Assembly: GCF_005146945.1 (NCBI RefSeq)
Contig: NZ_SWMS01000006.1
Location: 248,001-312,000 of the forward strand
Direction of reading: 5' to 3'
Length of the DNA: 64,000 nucleotides
Source of the DNA: Prauserella endophytica
GTDB lineage: Bacteria; Actinomycetota; Actinomycetes; Mycobacteriales; Pseudonocardiaceae
Translations under genes and position numbers: made by a program
Part shown: piece after piece, positions 49,239 to 58,961 of the stretch
Layout of the letters: the number at the start of each line of letters is the position of its first letter
Numbering within the stretch: the stretch's first letter is position 1
The notes under the pieces: generated by a model
Databases searched by the model: none
What the model was told of the DNA's origin: nothing
The model's input: the letters and a program-made list of their open reading frames with translations, nothing else

Positions 49239-51056
49239 ATGCAACACGACCTTCCCGGAGGTCGGCATGAGGAGGCCGACCCTTCAGAAACACACGGAGC
49301 TGGAGCCGCGGGCAACCCGACCAGCGAGCAGCTGCGGCAGATCCGCTTCCTGGAGGAGGAAGTAGCGCTGCTTCGCCGGAAGCTCACGGACTCGCCGAGG
49401 CAGAACCGTGTCCTCGAGCAACGGCTCGCCGAGGCGACCGAGCGGGTCAGCCAGCTCACGGAGCGGAACAACAAGCTGGTTGAGACGCTGCGTGAGGCGC
49501 GGAGTCAGCTCCTGGCCCTGCGGGAGGAGGTCGACCGGCTCGCCCAGCCACCGAGCGGGTACGGCGTCTTCGTGGAGGCCTTCGAGGACAACACGGTGGA
49601 CGTCTACACGGCGGGCAGGCGGATGCGGGTTTCCGTGTCGCCCGCGGTGGAGATCGATTCGCTGCAGCGCGGGCAGAGCGTCCGCCTCAACGAGGCGCTC
49701 ACCGTGGTGGAGGGTGGCAGCTTCGAGCGAACGGGCGAGGTCTGCGCCCTGCGCGAGGTGCTGCTGCCGGAGACCGAGGGCGGCAGTTCGCGGGCGCTCG
49801 TCGTCGGGCACGCGGACGAGGAACGAGTGGTCTGGCTGGCGGACCCGCTGGCCGAGCAGACGCTCAAGCCCGGTGACTCGCTGCTCGTGGACTCCAAGGC
49901 CGGCTACGCGTACGAGCGCGTGCCGAAGGCCGAGGTCGAGGACCTGGTGCTCGAGGAGGTCCCCGACGTCCGCTACGAGGACATCGGCGGGCTCTTCCGG
50001 CAGATCGAGCAGATCCGCGACGCGGTGGAGCTGCCGTTCCTGCACTCGGACCTCTACCTGGAGTACCAGCTGCGGCCGCCCAAGGGCGTGCTGCTCTACG
50101 GTCCTCCCGGCTGCGGGAAGACGCTCATCGCCAAGGCGGTGGCCAACTCGCTGGCGAAGAAGGTGGCCGAGGCGCGCGGCGGCGGCGACGCGGACGACGC
50201 CAAGTCCTACTTCCTCAACATCAAGGGCCCCGAGCTGCTCAACAAGTTCGTCGGGGAGACCGAGCGGCACATCCGCATGATCTTCCAGCGGGCCAGGGAG
50301 AAGGCCTCCGACGGCACCCCCGTCATCGTGTTCTTCGACGAGATGGAGTCGATCTTCCGCACCCGTGGCAGCGGGGTGTCCTCCGACGTGGAGACCACCA
50401 TCGTTCCGCAGCTGCTGTCGGAGATCGACGGTGTCGAGGGACTCGAGAACGTCATCGTGATCGGCGCGTCCAACCGTGAGGACATGATCGACCCGGCGAT
50501 CCTGCGTCCCGGCAGGCTCGACGTGAAGATCAAGATCGAGCGGCCGGACGCGGAGGGCGCGAAGGACATCTTCTCGAAGTACCTCACGGCGGAGCTGCCG
50601 ATCCACGCCGACGACCTCCTGGAGTTCGGCGGCGACCGGCAGGCCACGATCGACGCGATGATCCAGCACACCGTCGAGCGGATGTACGAGGAGACCGACG
50701 AGAACCGGTTCTTGGAGGTCACCTACGCCAACGGGGACAAGGAAGTGCTCTACTTCCGCGACTTCAACTCCGGCGCCATGATCCAGAACATCGTGGACCG
50801 GGCGAAGAAGTCGGCGATCAAGTCGGTGCTGGAGACCCAGCAGCCCGGCCTGCGCGTGCAGCACCTGCTGGACGCGATCGTCGACGAGTTCGCGGAGAAC
50901 GAGGACCTCCCGAACACCACGAACCCGGACGACTGGGCCAGGATCTCCGGCAAGAAGGGCGAGCGGATCGTCTACATCCGCACGCTCGTCACCGGCAAGA
51001 ACCAGGAGTCCGGCCGGGTGATCGACACCGCGACCAACACCGGCCAGTACCTCTAA
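49239..51056 (+). CDS. arc: Proteasomal AAA ATPase Arc/Mpa
   Basis: The ring-shaped ATPase recognises pupylated proteins, unfolds them and feeds them to the 20S proteasome. 605 residues: an N-terminal coiled coil that binds Pup (about 30-90), a double OB domain (about 95-240), an AAA module with Walker A GPPGCGKT and Walker [13 protein letters not shown], and the C-terminal GQYL whose penultimate Tyr docks into the proteasome. ATG at 49239 preceded by GAGGAGG. First gene of the Pup-proteasome region. A perfect palindrome follows 17 bp after the stop. Confidence 0.97.
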   Translation: MQHDLPGGRHEEADPSETHGAGAAGNPTSEQLRQIRFLEEEVALLRRKLTDSPRQNRVLEQRLAEATERVSQLTERNNKLVETLREARSQLLALREEVDRLAQPPSGYGVFVEAFEDNTVDVYTAGRRMRVSVSPAVEIDSLQRGQSVRLNEALTVVEGGSFERTGEVCALREVLLPETEGGSSRALVVGHADEERVVWLADPLAEQTLKPGDSLLVDSKAGYAYERVPKAEVEDLVLEEVPDVRYEDIGGLFRQIEQIRDAVELPFLHSDLYLEYQLRPPKGVLLYGPPGCGKTLIAKAVANSLAKKVAEARGGGDADDAKSYFLNIKGPELLNKFVGETERHIRMIFQRAREKASDGTPVIVFFDEMESIFRTRGSGVSSDVETTIVPQLLSEIDGVEGLENVIVIGASNREDMIDPAILRPGRLDVKIKIERPDAEGAKDIFSKYLTAELPIHADDLLEFGGDRQATIDAMIQHTVERMYEETDENRFLEVTYANGDKEVLYFRDFNSGAMIQNIVDRAKKSAIKSVLETQQPGLRVQHLLDAIVDEFAENEDLPNTTNPDDWARISGKKGERIVYIRTLVTGKNQESGRVIDTATNTGQYL

Positions 51057-51072
51057 GGCCACCGGCCACTGT

Positions 51073-51123
51073 CCCCCAAGGCCACCTTTGTTGCGTTCAA
51101 CGCAACAAAGGTGGCCTTGGGGG
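51073..51123. repeat. Perfect 51-bp palindrome, family copy 3 (terminator-like)
   Basis: Two perfect 25-bp arms (CCCCCAAGGCCACCTTTGTT... and complement) around a single C. Nearly the same sequence as the palindrome at 21202-21252. It lies after arc and before a same-strand gene, so it is not only placed between convergent genes. Confidence 0.92.
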
Positions 51124-51142
51124 CGTTTCGGTGCCCGCGTTT

Positions 51143-51160
51143 CGTATAACGGCCTATACG
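51143..51160. promoter_or_regulatory. Operator palindrome 1 (CGTATA-N6-TATACG)
   Basis: CGTATAACGGCCTATACG has perfect 6-bp arms; its right arm overlaps the -10 box of the next gene. A copy differing in one base lies at 51515-51532. Confidence 0.78.
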
Positions 51161-51162
51161 CT
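51157..51162 (+). promoter_or_regulatory. -10 box TACGCT of the HTH gene
   Basis: TACGCT ends 6 nt before the ATG at 51169 and overlaps operator 1, so a bound protein would block transcription. Confidence 0.66.
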
Positions 51163-51168
51163 GGCGGC

Positions 51169-51513
51169 ATGGACGAGCTTCGGGAGGGCCGGCTCCGCGC
51201 GCCGGTCACGGCGGCGGACATGCTCGGCTGGCTGGAGGAGGCCGCCGCGGCCGTGCGCGCGGGCGAGGTCGACGCGGACGAGTTGATCGCGGTGCTGGGG
51301 GAGTTGCGGCAGGCGTCGACGGCATGTGCCAACGCCTCCGACTGGGCGCTGCTCGCCGCCAGGGAGGCGGGGGCGAGCCTGCGGCAGATCGCCCCCGTGT
51401 TCGGCAAAGGCTACGTGCGCGCGCCCGCGGCGCGGCTGGAGAAGCTGCACCGCGAGGTGCTCTCGGCTGACCAGTTCCTCGAGTTGATGCGCCGCCGCCA
51501 GGCCGACCGCTAA
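51169..51513 (+). CDS. Small HTH-like protein, putative autoregulator
   Basis: A 114-residue all-helical protein not matched to a named family. The second half, WALLAAREAGASLRQIAPVF and GKGYVRAPAARLEKLH, looks like a helix-turn-helix (about residues 62-97); the first half is acidic and helical and may dimerise. ATG with a leaderless-type promoter. Near-identical 18-bp palindromes lie just before its start and right after its stop. I infer that it binds these sites and regulates itself and the aldo/keto reductase that follows. Function beyond that is unknown. Confidence 0.68.
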   Translation: MDELREGRLRAPVTAADMLGWLEEAAAAVRAGEVDADELIAVLGELRQASTACANASDWALLAAREAGASLRQIAPVFGKGYVRAPAARLEKLHREVLSADQFLELMRRRQADR

Positions 51514-51514
51514 G

Positions 51515-51532
51515 CGTATAACGACCTATACG
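51515..51532. promoter_or_regulatory. Operator palindrome 2 (CGTATA-N6-TATACG)
   Basis: CGTATAACGACCTATACG, one base different from operator 1, starts one base after the HTH gene stop and lies 42 bp upstream of the -10 box of the aldo/keto reductase gene. Confidence 0.78.
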
Positions 51533-51573
51533 GCGCGGCCATGAGGGGTCGTTCGTGCCGCAACCCGCCGAAC

Positions 51574-51579
51574 TACGGT
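51574..51579 (+). promoter_or_regulatory. -10 box TACGGT of a leaderless gene
   Basis: TACGGT ends 7 nt before the GTG at 51587 of the aldo/keto reductase gene. Confidence 0.62.
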
Positions 51580-51586
51580 GACACCC

Positions 51587-52525
51587 GTGAAGAACGACGC
51601 ACGGATCGCCGTGGGGCTCGCCGCGCTGGGCAGGCCCGCGTACATCAACCTCGGCAGGACGGAGGAGCTGCCCGGGGAGCGCGACGTCGCCGCGATGCGC
51701 GCGGGCACCGCCGCCGTGCTCGACCGCGCCTACGCCGCCGGCGTCCGCCGCGTGGACGTCGCGCGCTCGTACGGCCGCGCCGAGGAGTTCCTCTCCGGCT
51801 GGCTCGCCGAGCGCGGGCACGACGACGTGGTGGTGTCGAGCAAGTGGGGCTACGCCTACGTCGGCGGCTGGCGGCTCGACGCGGCCGTGCACGAGGAGAA
51901 GGAGCACTCGCTGGCCCGGTTCACCGAGCAGTGGGCGCAGACCAGGGAGCTGCTGGACGGGCGGGTCTCGCTTTACCAGGTCCACTCGCTGACCGCGGAC
52001 AGCCCGCTCTTCGCCGACGAGCCGCTGCTCGGCGCATTGGCCGAGCTGGCCGACTCCGGAGTGCGCGTGGGCTTCTCGACCTCGGGCCCCGCGCAGGCGG
52101 AGACGATCAGGCGGGCACTGGAGCTGCGCGTCGCGGGGCGTCCGGTGTTCACGGCCGTGCAGTCCACCTGGAACGTGCTGGAGACCTCCGCGGGCCTCGC
52201 GCTCGCCGACGCCCACGCCGACGGCGTGCTGGTGCAGCTCAAGGAGACACTGGCCAACGGCAGGCTGGCCGTCTCGCCGCCGCCCGCGCTGGCGGCGATC
52301 GCGGCGGCGCGCGACGTGCCAGCCGACGCCGTGGCGCTCGCGGCGGCGTTCGCCCAGTCCTGGGCCGACGTCGTGCTGGTGGGGCCGGCCAGCGTGGCCC
52401 AGCTCGACGCCAACCTCGCCGGCGCGCGGCTGGGCCTCGGCGACGACGAGCTCGCCGCCCTCGCGGAGCTGCGGGAGGACCCCGCCGAGTACTGGGCCCA
52501 CCGATCAGCGCTGCCGTGGCGATGA
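51587..52525 (+). CDS. Aldo/keto reductase family protein
   Basis: A 312-residue NADPH-type aldo/keto reductase, TIM barrel. The catalytic tetrad is visible: Asp and Tyr in RRVDVARSYGRAEEFL, Lys in VVSSKWGYAY, and His in LYQVHSLTADSP. The later GFSTSGPAQAETI and VLVGPASVAQLDANL blocks line the cofactor site. The GTG at 51587 is preferred to the GTG at 51578, which overlaps the -10 box. It may be controlled by the HTH gene upstream. Substrate unknown. Confidence 0.88.
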   Translation: MKNDARIAVGLAALGRPAYINLGRTEELPGERDVAAMRAGTAAVLDRAYAAGVRRVDVARSYGRAEEFLSGWLAERGHDDVVVSSKWGYAYVGGWRLDAAVHEEKEHSLARFTEQWAQTRELLDGRVSLYQVHSLTADSPLFADEPLLGALAELADSGVRVGFSTSGPAQAETIRRALELRVAGRPVFTAVQSTWNVLETSAGLALADAHADGVLVQLKETLANGRLAVSPPPALAAIAAARDVPADAVALAAAFAQSWADVVLVGPASVAQLDANLAGARLGLGDDELAALAELREDPAEYWAHRSALPWR

Positions 52526-52574
52526 CTACTGTCAGGGCCCTGTTCGGGGGTCGGTCTGAGGGGACGAGGACAGG

Positions 52575-53216
52575 GTGCGACGAGCACGGGTAGCGGTCAC
52601 CGTGACGGCGTTCGCGGCTGCGGGCCTGACGGGCCTGGCCGGCTGCGCCGACCGGCCGAACGACCTGGACACCTACTACGACGAGCCCGAGACGACCACG
52701 GAGTCGGCCACGGTCACGGCCTCACCGCCACCGCCGTCCGCGCCGCCGCCGGAGCCGGGCGCCGACCCCGTCGTGCTGGCCGCCGCGGTGGACGGTGCCG
52801 TGCTGCCCGATCAGGACGTGGCCGCTGAGGGGGTGCGGCCCGTCGCGGCGCTGACCGTCGCGGAGGGCTGTCTGGCCGAGATCCCGCTCGGGCTCGTCGG
52901 CACCGAGCGCAGGGACGCCCGCTGGGAATACCCGACCGGCTCGACGATCGACCAGCTCGTCACCGCCTATGCCGAGCGGCCCGCCGCCGAGATCCTGACG
53001 TCGCGGGTGCGCTGCCCGGGCGACGAGCTGGAGGTACCGCTGGAGCCCGCCGTCGACGCACACGCGGCGTGGTGTGCCGAGGGCACCTGCACGGTGCTGC
53101 TGGCGAGCGGCAACGTGCTCTCGGGCGTCCAGGTCACCGCCGCCGACCGGGCCAGGGCGGCGGCAGCGGTGCAGCGGCTCGCGCCGGTCGCCGCCGCCAA
53201 GCTCGCTCAGCCTTAG
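52575..53216 (+). CDS. Lipoprotein of unknown function
   Basis: A 213-residue protein exported as a lipoprotein: MRRARVAVTVTAFAAAGLTG then the lipobox LAGC with the Cys at about residue 24, then a Thr/Pro-rich linker. The mature part has four Cys (GCLAE, VRCPG, AWCAEGTC), probably two disulfides. GTG start with GAGGACAG upstream. No family is recognised. Its TAG stop overlaps the stop of the convergent Nudix gene. Confidence 0.72.
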   Translation: MRRARVAVTVTAFAAAGLTGLAGCADRPNDLDTYYDEPETTTESATVTASPPPPSAPPPEPGADPVVLAAAVDGAVLPDQDVAAEGVRPVAALTVAEGCLAEIPLGLVGTERRDARWEYPTGSTIDQLVTAYAERPAAEILTSRVRCPGDELEVPLEPAVDAHAAWCAEGTCTVLLASGNVLSGVQVTAADRARAAAAVQRLAPVAAAKLAQP

Positions 53217-53776
53217 GGTGCGTCTCCCAACCCCGTTGCCCGCTCGCTGGGCAGAGGGTCGAGAGACGCGCCCTGCCGCCGGAACCACTCGAGCACGCCG
53301 AGCCTGCCGTCGGGGATGAGCGGGCCTTCGGGGTCCTCCGCCCATTTCCGCAGCTCCTCCAGCGGCACCCACCGGCCGCCGACGATCTCCTCCGGCTGGT
53401 GGACGATCGGGCCGTCCCAGCGGACCTCGAAGGCGAAGTTGTGGCACCGGATCGGTGGCTGATCGAACACGTGCGTGAACAAAGGGATCGGCGACACGCC
53501 CGAGATGCCGAGCTCCTCGGCCAGCTCCCGGGTGGCGCACTCCGCCGGGGTCTCGCCGTGCGCGACCACGCCGCCCGCCCAGCAGTCGTGGTACGACGGG
53601 AAGACGTCCTTGCCGGGCGAGCGCTGGTGTACGTACACGTGCTCACCGTTGAGCGAACGCACGAGCACGACACCGGCCGCGTGCCAGAGTCCGCGCGCCC
53701 GCATTTCGGCCCTCGTCGCGCTGCCCGCAGGGCTTCCCAGTGCGTCGTAGATCGCAACCAGCTCGTCACCGCCCAC
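53213..53776 (-). CDS. Nudix hydrolase
   Basis: A 187-residue Nudix protein. The Nudix box is complete: GGVVAHGETPAECATRELAEELGI (G-x5-E-x7-REUxEExGU). It resembles the NUDIX/IDI-like group (YVHQRSPGKDVFPSYHDCWAGG) that hydrolyses nucleoside diphosphate derivatives. GTG at 53776; it diverges from dop with 37 bp between starts. The overlap with the lipoprotein stop is 4 bp (TTAG). Confidence 0.86.
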   Translation of the reverse strand: MGGDELVAIYDALGSPAGSATRAEMRARGLWHAAGVVLVRSLNGEHVYVHQRSPGKDVFPSYHDCWAGGVVAHGETPAECATRELAEELGISGVSPIPLFTHVFDQPPIRCHNFAFEVRWDGPIVHQPEEIVGGRWVPLEELRKWAEDPEGPLIPDGRLGVLEWFRRQGASLDPLPSERATGLGDAP

Positions 53777-53801
53777 CGGGGGATCATCGCACGGAGCACC
53801 G

Positions 53802-53807
53802 TAGGCT
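53802..53807 (+). promoter_or_regulatory. -10 box TAGGCT of dop
   Basis: TAGGCT ends 6 nt before the dop ATG; there is no ribosome site. Confidence 0.65.
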
Positions 53808-53813
53808 GGACGC

Positions 53814-55316
53814 ATGCGCCGGATCATGGGAACCGAGGTGGAGTACGGGATCGCGGTGCCGGGTGACGCGACCGCGAACCCGGTGCTGACCTCCACCCAA
53901 GTCGTACTGGCCTACGCGGCGGCCGCGGACATCCCGAGGGCGCGTCGCGCCCGCTGGGACTACGAGGTGGAGTCGCCGCTGCGCGACGCGCGCGGCTTCG
54001 ACCTGGCGGGGCCGGGGCAGCAGGGCCACGACCCCGAGGTCGAGGACCTCGGCGCCGCCAACGTCATCCTCACCAACGGCGCGCGGCTGTACGTCGACCA
54101 CGCCCACCCGGAGTACTCGGCACCCGAGGTGACCAACGCCCGCGACGCCGTGATCTGGGACAAGGCGGGGGAGCGGGTGATGGAGGAGGCGGCGATGCGC
54201 GCCGCGACCGTGCCCGGCCAGCCGCAGCTGCAGCTCTACAAGAACAACGTCGACGGCAAGGGCGCGAGCTACGGCACGCACGAGAACTACCTGATGGCGC
54301 GCTCGACGCCGTTCACGGCCGTGATCGCGGGCCTGACGCCGTTCTTCGTGTCCCGGCAGGTGGTGACCGGCTCCGGGCGGGTCGGGATCGGGCCGCAGGG
54401 CGAGGAGGCCGGTTTCCAGCTCTCGCAGCGCGCCGACTACATCGAGGTCGAGGTCGGCCTCGAGACCACGCTCAAGCGCGGCATCATCAACACCCGCGAC
54501 GAGCCGCACGCCGACGCGGACAAGTACCGCAGGCTGCACGTCATCATCGGCGACGCCAACCTGGCCGAGTACTCGACGTTCCTCAAGCTCGGCACCGCGG
54601 CGCTGGTGATCGACATGATCGAGGCCGGCATCCGGTTCGACGACCTCAAGCTCGACGAGCCGGTGCGCGCGGTGCACCAGATCAGCCACGACCCGACGCT
54701 CAAGACCAAGGTCGAACTGGCCAACGGCCGCAAGTACACCGGCCTGGACCTGCAGTTCGCCTACCACGAGATGGCGGCGGAGCACCTGGAGCGCGAGGGC
54801 GCCGACGAGCAGTCGAAGGAGGTCCTGCGCGTCTGGGGCGAGGTGCTCGACGCGCTGGCCCGCGACCCCGCCGAGTGCGCCGACCGGCTGGACTGGCCCG
54901 CCAAGCTGCGCCTCCTGGAGGCCTACCGCGAGCGCGACCAGCTGGGCTGGGCGGCGCCGCGGCTGCATCTGGTGGACCTGCAGTACTCGGACGTGCGCCT
55001 CGACAAGGGCCTCTACAATCGGCTCGTCACGCGCGGTTCGATGAAACGCCTGGTCAGCGAGGACGAGGTGCAGGCCGCGATCACCACGCCGCCGTCCGAC
55101 ACGCGGGCTTACTTCCGCGGCCGCACGCTGGAGAAGTACGCGACCTCCATCGCGGCCGCGTCGTGGGACTCGGTGATCTTCGACGTGGGCAAGGAGTCGC
55201 TGGTCAGGATCCCCACGCTGGAGCCGCTGCGGGGCACGAAGGCCCACGTCGGCAAGCTGCTCGACGAGGCCGCCACGGCCGAGGAACTGGTCGAGGCGCT
55301 GACCGCTTCGGACTGA
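53814..55316 (+). CDS. dop: Pup deamidase/depupylase Dop
   Basis: Dop converts the C-terminal Gln of Pup to Glu and also removes Pup from substrates. It is a 500-residue member of the glutamine-synthetase-like superfamily shared with PafA. Seen are [13 protein letters not shown] (ATP/metal Glu), the Dop-specific loop around residues 60-80, [15 protein letters not shown] with the catalytic Asp95, [19 protein letters not shown], and [17 protein letters not shown]. It matches mycobacterial Dop throughout. A leaderless-type start. Confidence 0.97.
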   Translation: MRRIMGTEVEYGIAVPGDATANPVLTSTQVVLAYAAAADIPRARRARWDYEVESPLRDARGFDLAGPGQQGHDPEVEDLGAANVILTNGARLYVDHAHPEYSAPEVTNARDAVIWDKAGERVMEEAAMRAATVPGQPQLQLYKNNVDGKGASYGTHENYLMARSTPFTAVIAGLTPFFVSRQVVTGSGRVGIGPQGEEAGFQLSQRADYIEVEVGLETTLKRGIINTRDEPHADADKYRRLHVIIGDANLAEYSTFLKLGTAALVIDMIEAGIRFDDLKLDEPVRAVHQISHDPTLKTKVELANGRKYTGLDLQFAYHEMAAEHLEREGADEQSKEVLRVWGEVLDALARDPAECADRLDWPAKLRLLEAYRERDQLGWAAPRLHLVDLQYSDVRLDKGLYNRLVTRGSMKRLVSEDEVQAAITTPPSDTRAYFRGRTLEKYATSIAAASWDSVIFDVGKESLVRIPTLEPLRGTKAHVGKLLDEAATAEELVEALTASD

Positions 55317-55417
55317 GTCCCCGGCCGGCGGTGAAGATCACCGGACGGTCAACGAACGCACCGAATGCCGTTGGCTCTGGGTAGGCTAAGAGGCAACGGC
55401 CACACCGGGAGGCGAGT

Positions 55418-55612
55418 ATGGCTCAGGAAAAGGTTGAGAAGCACGGCGGCGGAGACTCCGACGACGACGTGGACGGCGGTGCCCCGGCCGGTCAGGAACG
55501 CCGCGAGAAGCTCGGCGAGGACGTCGACACGATCCTGGACGAGATCGACGACGTGCTGGAGGAGAACGCCGAGGACTTCGTGCGTGCCTACGTGCAAAAG
55601 GGCGGGCAGTAG
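55418..55612 (+). CDS. pup: Prokaryotic ubiquitin-like protein Pup
   Basis: Pup is the small disordered modifier attached to lysines to mark proteins for the proteasome. The 64 residues have a Gly/Asp-rich N-terminal half, the Arc-binding helix region (LGEDVDTILDEIDDVLEENA) and the C-terminus VQKGGQ. The last residue is Gln, so deamidation by Dop is needed before ligation. ATG with GGGAGGCGAG upstream. It stands between dop and prcB, the standard order. Confidence 0.98.
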   Translation: MAQEKVEKHGGGDSDDDVDGGAPAGQERREKLGEDVDTILDEIDDVLEENAEDFVRAYVQKGGQ

Positions 55613-55701
55613 GCGGCGCCGGTCGGCCGAGCGCCATCCCATAAGCTTGCTGATCACATTTCAGTCCCCGCCCCCTTCGTCGATGGGAACTACGAGCACG
55701 C

Positions 55702-56565
55702 ATGGAACACACTCCGCGCAACTCGGGCTTCGCCCTGCCCTCCGCCTACCTGTCGTCGACGACGTCGTCCTTCACCGACTTCCTCCGGGCTCAGGCTCCT
55801 GAGCTACTGCCCAGCAAGCGGCCGGAGGGTTCGTTCGCGCCCGGCAGCGCGCTCGAGCCGCCGCACGGCACGACGATCGTGGCCTCGACCTTCAGCGGCG
55901 GCGTGCTGATCGCGGGCGACCGCAGGGCCACCAGCGGCAACATGATCGCCACGCGGGACCTGGAGAAGGTCCACATCACCGACGAGTACTCGGCCGTCGG
56001 CATCGCGGGTACCGCGGGCATCGCACTGGAGCTGGTACGGCTCTACACGGTCGAGCTCGCCCACTACGAGAAGATCGAGGGCGTCTCGCTGTCACTGGAC
56101 GGCAAGACCAACAAGCTGGCCAACATGGTCAAGGGCAACCTCGACGTCGCGATGGCGGGCCTGGCGGTGCTGCCGCTGTTCGTCGGCTACGACATCGAGT
56201 CCACCGACCCCAAGCGCGCGGGCCGGATCGTGTCCTACGACGTCACCGGCGGCCGGTACGAGGAGAACGCCGGTTACCACGCGATCGGCTCCGGCTCGCT
56301 GTTCGCCAAGTCGGCGTTGAAGAAGCTGTACGACCCGGACGCCGACGCCGACACCGCCGTGCGGGCCGCCATCGAGGCCCTTTACGACGCCGCCGACGAC
56401 GACACGGCGACCGGCGGACCGGACCTCGTGCGCAAGATCTACCCGTCGGTCGTCACCATCACCGCCGAGCACGGTGCGGTCTCGGTGCCGAGCGAGGAGA
56501 CCTCGGCCATCGCGACGGCCGTGGTCGAGGCCCGCGCCGAGCGGCCCGGCCGGTACCGCAGCTAG
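55702..56565 (+). CDS. prcB: 20S proteasome beta subunit PrcB
   Basis: The catalytic proteasome subunit. 287 residues, of which 56 form a propeptide; processing at PPHG/TTIV exposes Thr57 as nucleophile. Asp73 and Lys89, equivalent to residues 17 and 33 of the mature chain, complete the active site ([20 protein letters not shown]). [16 protein letters not shown] and [20 protein letters not shown] are family blocks. ATG with only a weak ribosome site, so it may depend on the pup transcript. Confidence 0.97.
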   Translation: MEHTPRNSGFALPSAYLSSTTSSFTDFLRAQAPELLPSKRPEGSFAPGSALEPPHGTTIVASTFSGGVLIAGDRRATSGNMIATRDLEKVHITDEYSAVGIAGTAGIALELVRLYTVELAHYEKIEGVSLSLDGKTNKLANMVKGNLDVAMAGLAVLPLFVGYDIESTDPKRAGRIVSYDVTGGRYEENAGYHAIGSGSLFAKSALKKLYDPDADADTAVRAAIEALYDAADDDTATGGPDLVRKIYPSVVTITAEHGAVSVPSEETSAIATAVVEARAERPGRYRS

Positions 56566-56622
56566 CGCCCGGCCAAGACCGACGAACCACAGCAGGACCA
56601 CGAAGAGAGCGGAGCCAACGCA

Positions 56623-57393
56623 GTGACGATGCCGCTGTACGCCTCACCCGAGCAGTTGATGCGCGAGCGTTCCGAGCTCGCGCGCAAGGGCATCGCCCGG
56701 GGACGGAGCGTCGTCGTGCTCAAGTACCGGGGCGGTGTGCTGTTCGTGGCGGAGAACCCTTCGCCCACGCTGCACAAGGTGTCCGAGATCTACGACCGCA
56801 TCGGATTCGCCGCCGTGGGGCGCTACAGCGAGTTCGAGAGCCTGCGCCGCGGCGGGATCCGGCACGTGGACCTGCAGGGCTACCAGTACGACCGGCGGGA
56901 CGTGAGCGCGAGGGCACTGGCGAACGTGTACGCGCAGACGCTGAGCACGATCTTCACCGAGCAGCTCAAGCCGTTCGAGGTGGAGATCTGCGTGGCGCAG
57001 GTCGGCGCCGACACCGACGAGGACGAGCTGTACCGGCTGACCTACGACGGCTCGATCTTCGACGAGCCGAGGTTCGTCGTGATGGGCGGCCAGACCGACG
57101 CGATCAGCTCGAAGCTCAAGGACACGTTCGAGGACGGGATGGACCTGAAGGCCGCGCTGCGCGTCGCGTCGGAGGCGTTCCGGTCCAACACCGGCAATGG
57201 CAACGGCGAGGGCGAGCCGAGCAAGCTCGAGGTCGCCGTGCTCGACCGCGAGCGGCCCGGCCGCAAGTTCCGCCGGTTCACCGGCGCGGCGCTCGACGCG
57301 TTGCTGCCGGGCAAGACGGAACCCGCCGAGGAGGCGGAGGAGGACAAGAAGCCGGAGGCGCCCGCCGACGGCTCCGAGGGTTCGGCAGGGTAG
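56623..57393 (+). CDS. prcA: 20S proteasome alpha subunit PrcA
   Basis: Forms the outer rings and gate of the 20S core. 256 residues: the N-terminal gate [29 protein letters not shown], the core block [38 protein letters not shown], and an acidic tail ([21 protein letters not shown]). It lacks the nucleophile Thr, as expected. GTG with GGAG 8 nt upstream; 57 bp after prcB, so one operon. Confidence 0.97.
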   Translation: MTMPLYASPEQLMRERSELARKGIARGRSVVVLKYRGGVLFVAENPSPTLHKVSEIYDRIGFAAVGRYSEFESLRRGGIRHVDLQGYQYDRRDVSARALANVYAQTLSTIFTEQLKPFEVEICVAQVGADTDEDELYRLTYDGSIFDEPRFVVMGGQTDAISSKLKDTFEDGMDLKAALRVASEAFRSNTGNGNGEGEPSKLEVAVLDRERPGRKFRRFTGAALDALLPGKTEPAEEAEEDKKPEAPADGSEGSAG

Positions 57394-57398
57394 GGGCG

Positions 57399-58883
57399 CT
57401 ACAGCCGGTAGATCGTCAGCGCGCTCGGCCGTGACCGGAACCGGAACACGCGGCCGAGCGGGCCGACCTCGCCGTCGGTGGCCACCCGCCGGTTGCCGTC
57501 GAGGATCTCGACGTCCAGCGACGGCAGGTCGTACTGGCGGTACACGTGGCTCGCGTTGAGCGTGTTGGTCACGGCGGCGAGCACGAACCGGGCGCGCGAA
57601 TAGGGCACGTCGGCGCGCAGGTAGCGCACGTCGAGCAGGCCGGTGTCGAGGGCGGGCCTGCGCGAAGGCCAGAAGCCCTTGGGCGCGTAGGTCCCGTTGC
57701 CCACGAAGACCATCCACACGAGCGCGCGCTTGCCGTTGAGCCGGACCCGCAGGGGCCTGGCCCTGCGCAGGGTGCGGATCGTCGCGATCGCGGCTGACGG
57801 CCATTTCGGGTGCCGCTGCTGGATCTTCTCGCGCAGCCGCACCATCTCGGGGTAGCCGCCGAGGCTCGCGGTGTTGACGAACCAGCGCCGGTGCGCGCCG
57901 GAGCCGCCGTCGATCTCCACCTCGCCGAGGTCGACGCCAACCGCGGCGCCCGCCTCCGTGGCGGCGTCGGCGTCGGGCATCGAGCGGACGCCGACGTCGC
58001 GGGCGAAGTGGTTGAGCGTGCCGGCCGGGATGAGCGCCAGCGGCAGCCCGGTGTCGGCGGCGACAGAGGCCACCGCCGCGACGGTGCCGTCCCCGCCCGC
58101 GACCCCGAGCGCTCGTACGGCTCCGCCTCGCCGCGCGATCTCGCTGGTCAGCTGCGTGCGGATGTCGACGCCGGGGTCCGGGTAGAGCAGGGTCGCCTTC
58201 GGCCACGCGAACCGGACCTCGTCGGTCGGGTCCATGTCGGCGTTGCCGGAGCCGGGGTTGACCACTGCGAGCATGTCCTCGCCGTCGCGCATCACGGGTG
58301 CGTCGGCGCGGTGTGCGGTGCGGCCGGGCGTGTCGGGGTGGATGGGCCACCAGTGCTGCGTGCCGATCGCGGAGGCGACGCCGATGAGCGCGCCGACACC
58401 GACGTCGGTGGGCCAGTGCACACCGGTGTGGACGCGGGAGTAGGCCACGGCGGCGCCGAGCGGCGCGAGCGCCAGACCGGCGACGGGCGACTCCATCGCG
58501 ACGGCGGTGACGAACGCCGTCGCCGACGCGGCGTGCCCGGAGGGGAAGGACGACGACGTGGGGCGCTTCTGCAGGCGGCGGTGCTCGGGCACGGCCTCGG
58601 CGGCGGGGCGCCTGCGCGGGAACAGGGGCTTGCCGATGAGGTTGGCGCTGGTGCTGGCGCCCGCGATCGCGGCGACGCCGCGCAGGGCGCCGCGGCGGGT
58701 CGCGCCTTTGCGCGCGGTGAGGACGAGCGCGACGCCCCACCACAGGCGGCCCTTGTTCGCCGAGCGGGACAGCCTGGTGAGCAACCCGTCCGCCGGCGTG
58801 CGCGGCAGCGCGGCGCTGCGCGCCATGAGGCGGCGGTCGGTGGCGCTGACCTGGCGCAGCCGCGACTTGAGTACGTCCAACAC
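57399..58883 (-). CDS. PAP2 phosphatase - diacylglycerol kinase fusion
   Basis: A roughly 494-residue fusion. The N-terminal half is a PAP2 acid phosphatase with GKPLFPRRRPAAE (K-x6-RP), SSSFPSGHAASA and YSRVHTGVHWPTDV, set in several TM helices. The C-terminal half (from about residue 190) is a DAGK/sphingosine kinase catalytic domain with VNPGSGN, LGVAGGDGTVAAV and PAGTLNHFARD. Such fusions are known in actinobacteria and probably act on lipid phosphates. The GTG at 58883 is 8 nt past TACCTT; a GTG at 58928 is an alternative. Divergent from pafA. Confidence 0.86.
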   Translation of the reverse strand: MLDVLKSRLRQVSATDRRLMARSAALPRTPADGLLTRLSRSANKGRLWWGVALVLTARKGATRRGALRGVAAIAGASTSANLIGKPLFPRRRPAAEAVPEHRRLQKRPTSSSFPSGHAASATAFVTAVAMESPVAGLALAPLGAAVAYSRVHTGVHWPTDVGVGALIGVASAIGTQHWWPIHPDTPGRTAHRADAPVMRDGEDMLAVVNPGSGNADMDPTDEVRFAWPKATLLYPDPGVDIRTQLTSEIARRGGAVRALGVAGGDGTVAAVASVAADTGLPLALIPAGTLNHFARDVGVRSMPDADAATEAGAAVGVDLGEVEIDGGSGAHRRWFVNTASLGGYPEMVRLREKIQQRHPKWPSAAIATIRTLRRARPLRVRLNGKRALVWMVFVGNGTYAPKGFWPSRRPALDTGLLDVRYLRADVPYSRARFVLAAVTNTLNASHVYRQYDLPSLDVEILDGNRRVATDGEVGPLGRVFRFRSRPSALTIYRL

Positions 58884-58949
58884 GGTGTTCCAAGGTACCG
58901 ACACCGTCTCGGCGGCCGATTCGTTCACCGTCCCACGGCGGTTAGCGCC

Positions 58950-58955
58950 TACCCT
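58950..58955 (+). promoter_or_regulatory. -10 box TACCCT of pafA
   Basis: TACCCT ends 6 nt before the pafA ATG. Confidence 0.65.
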
Positions 58956-58961
58956 TGAAGG

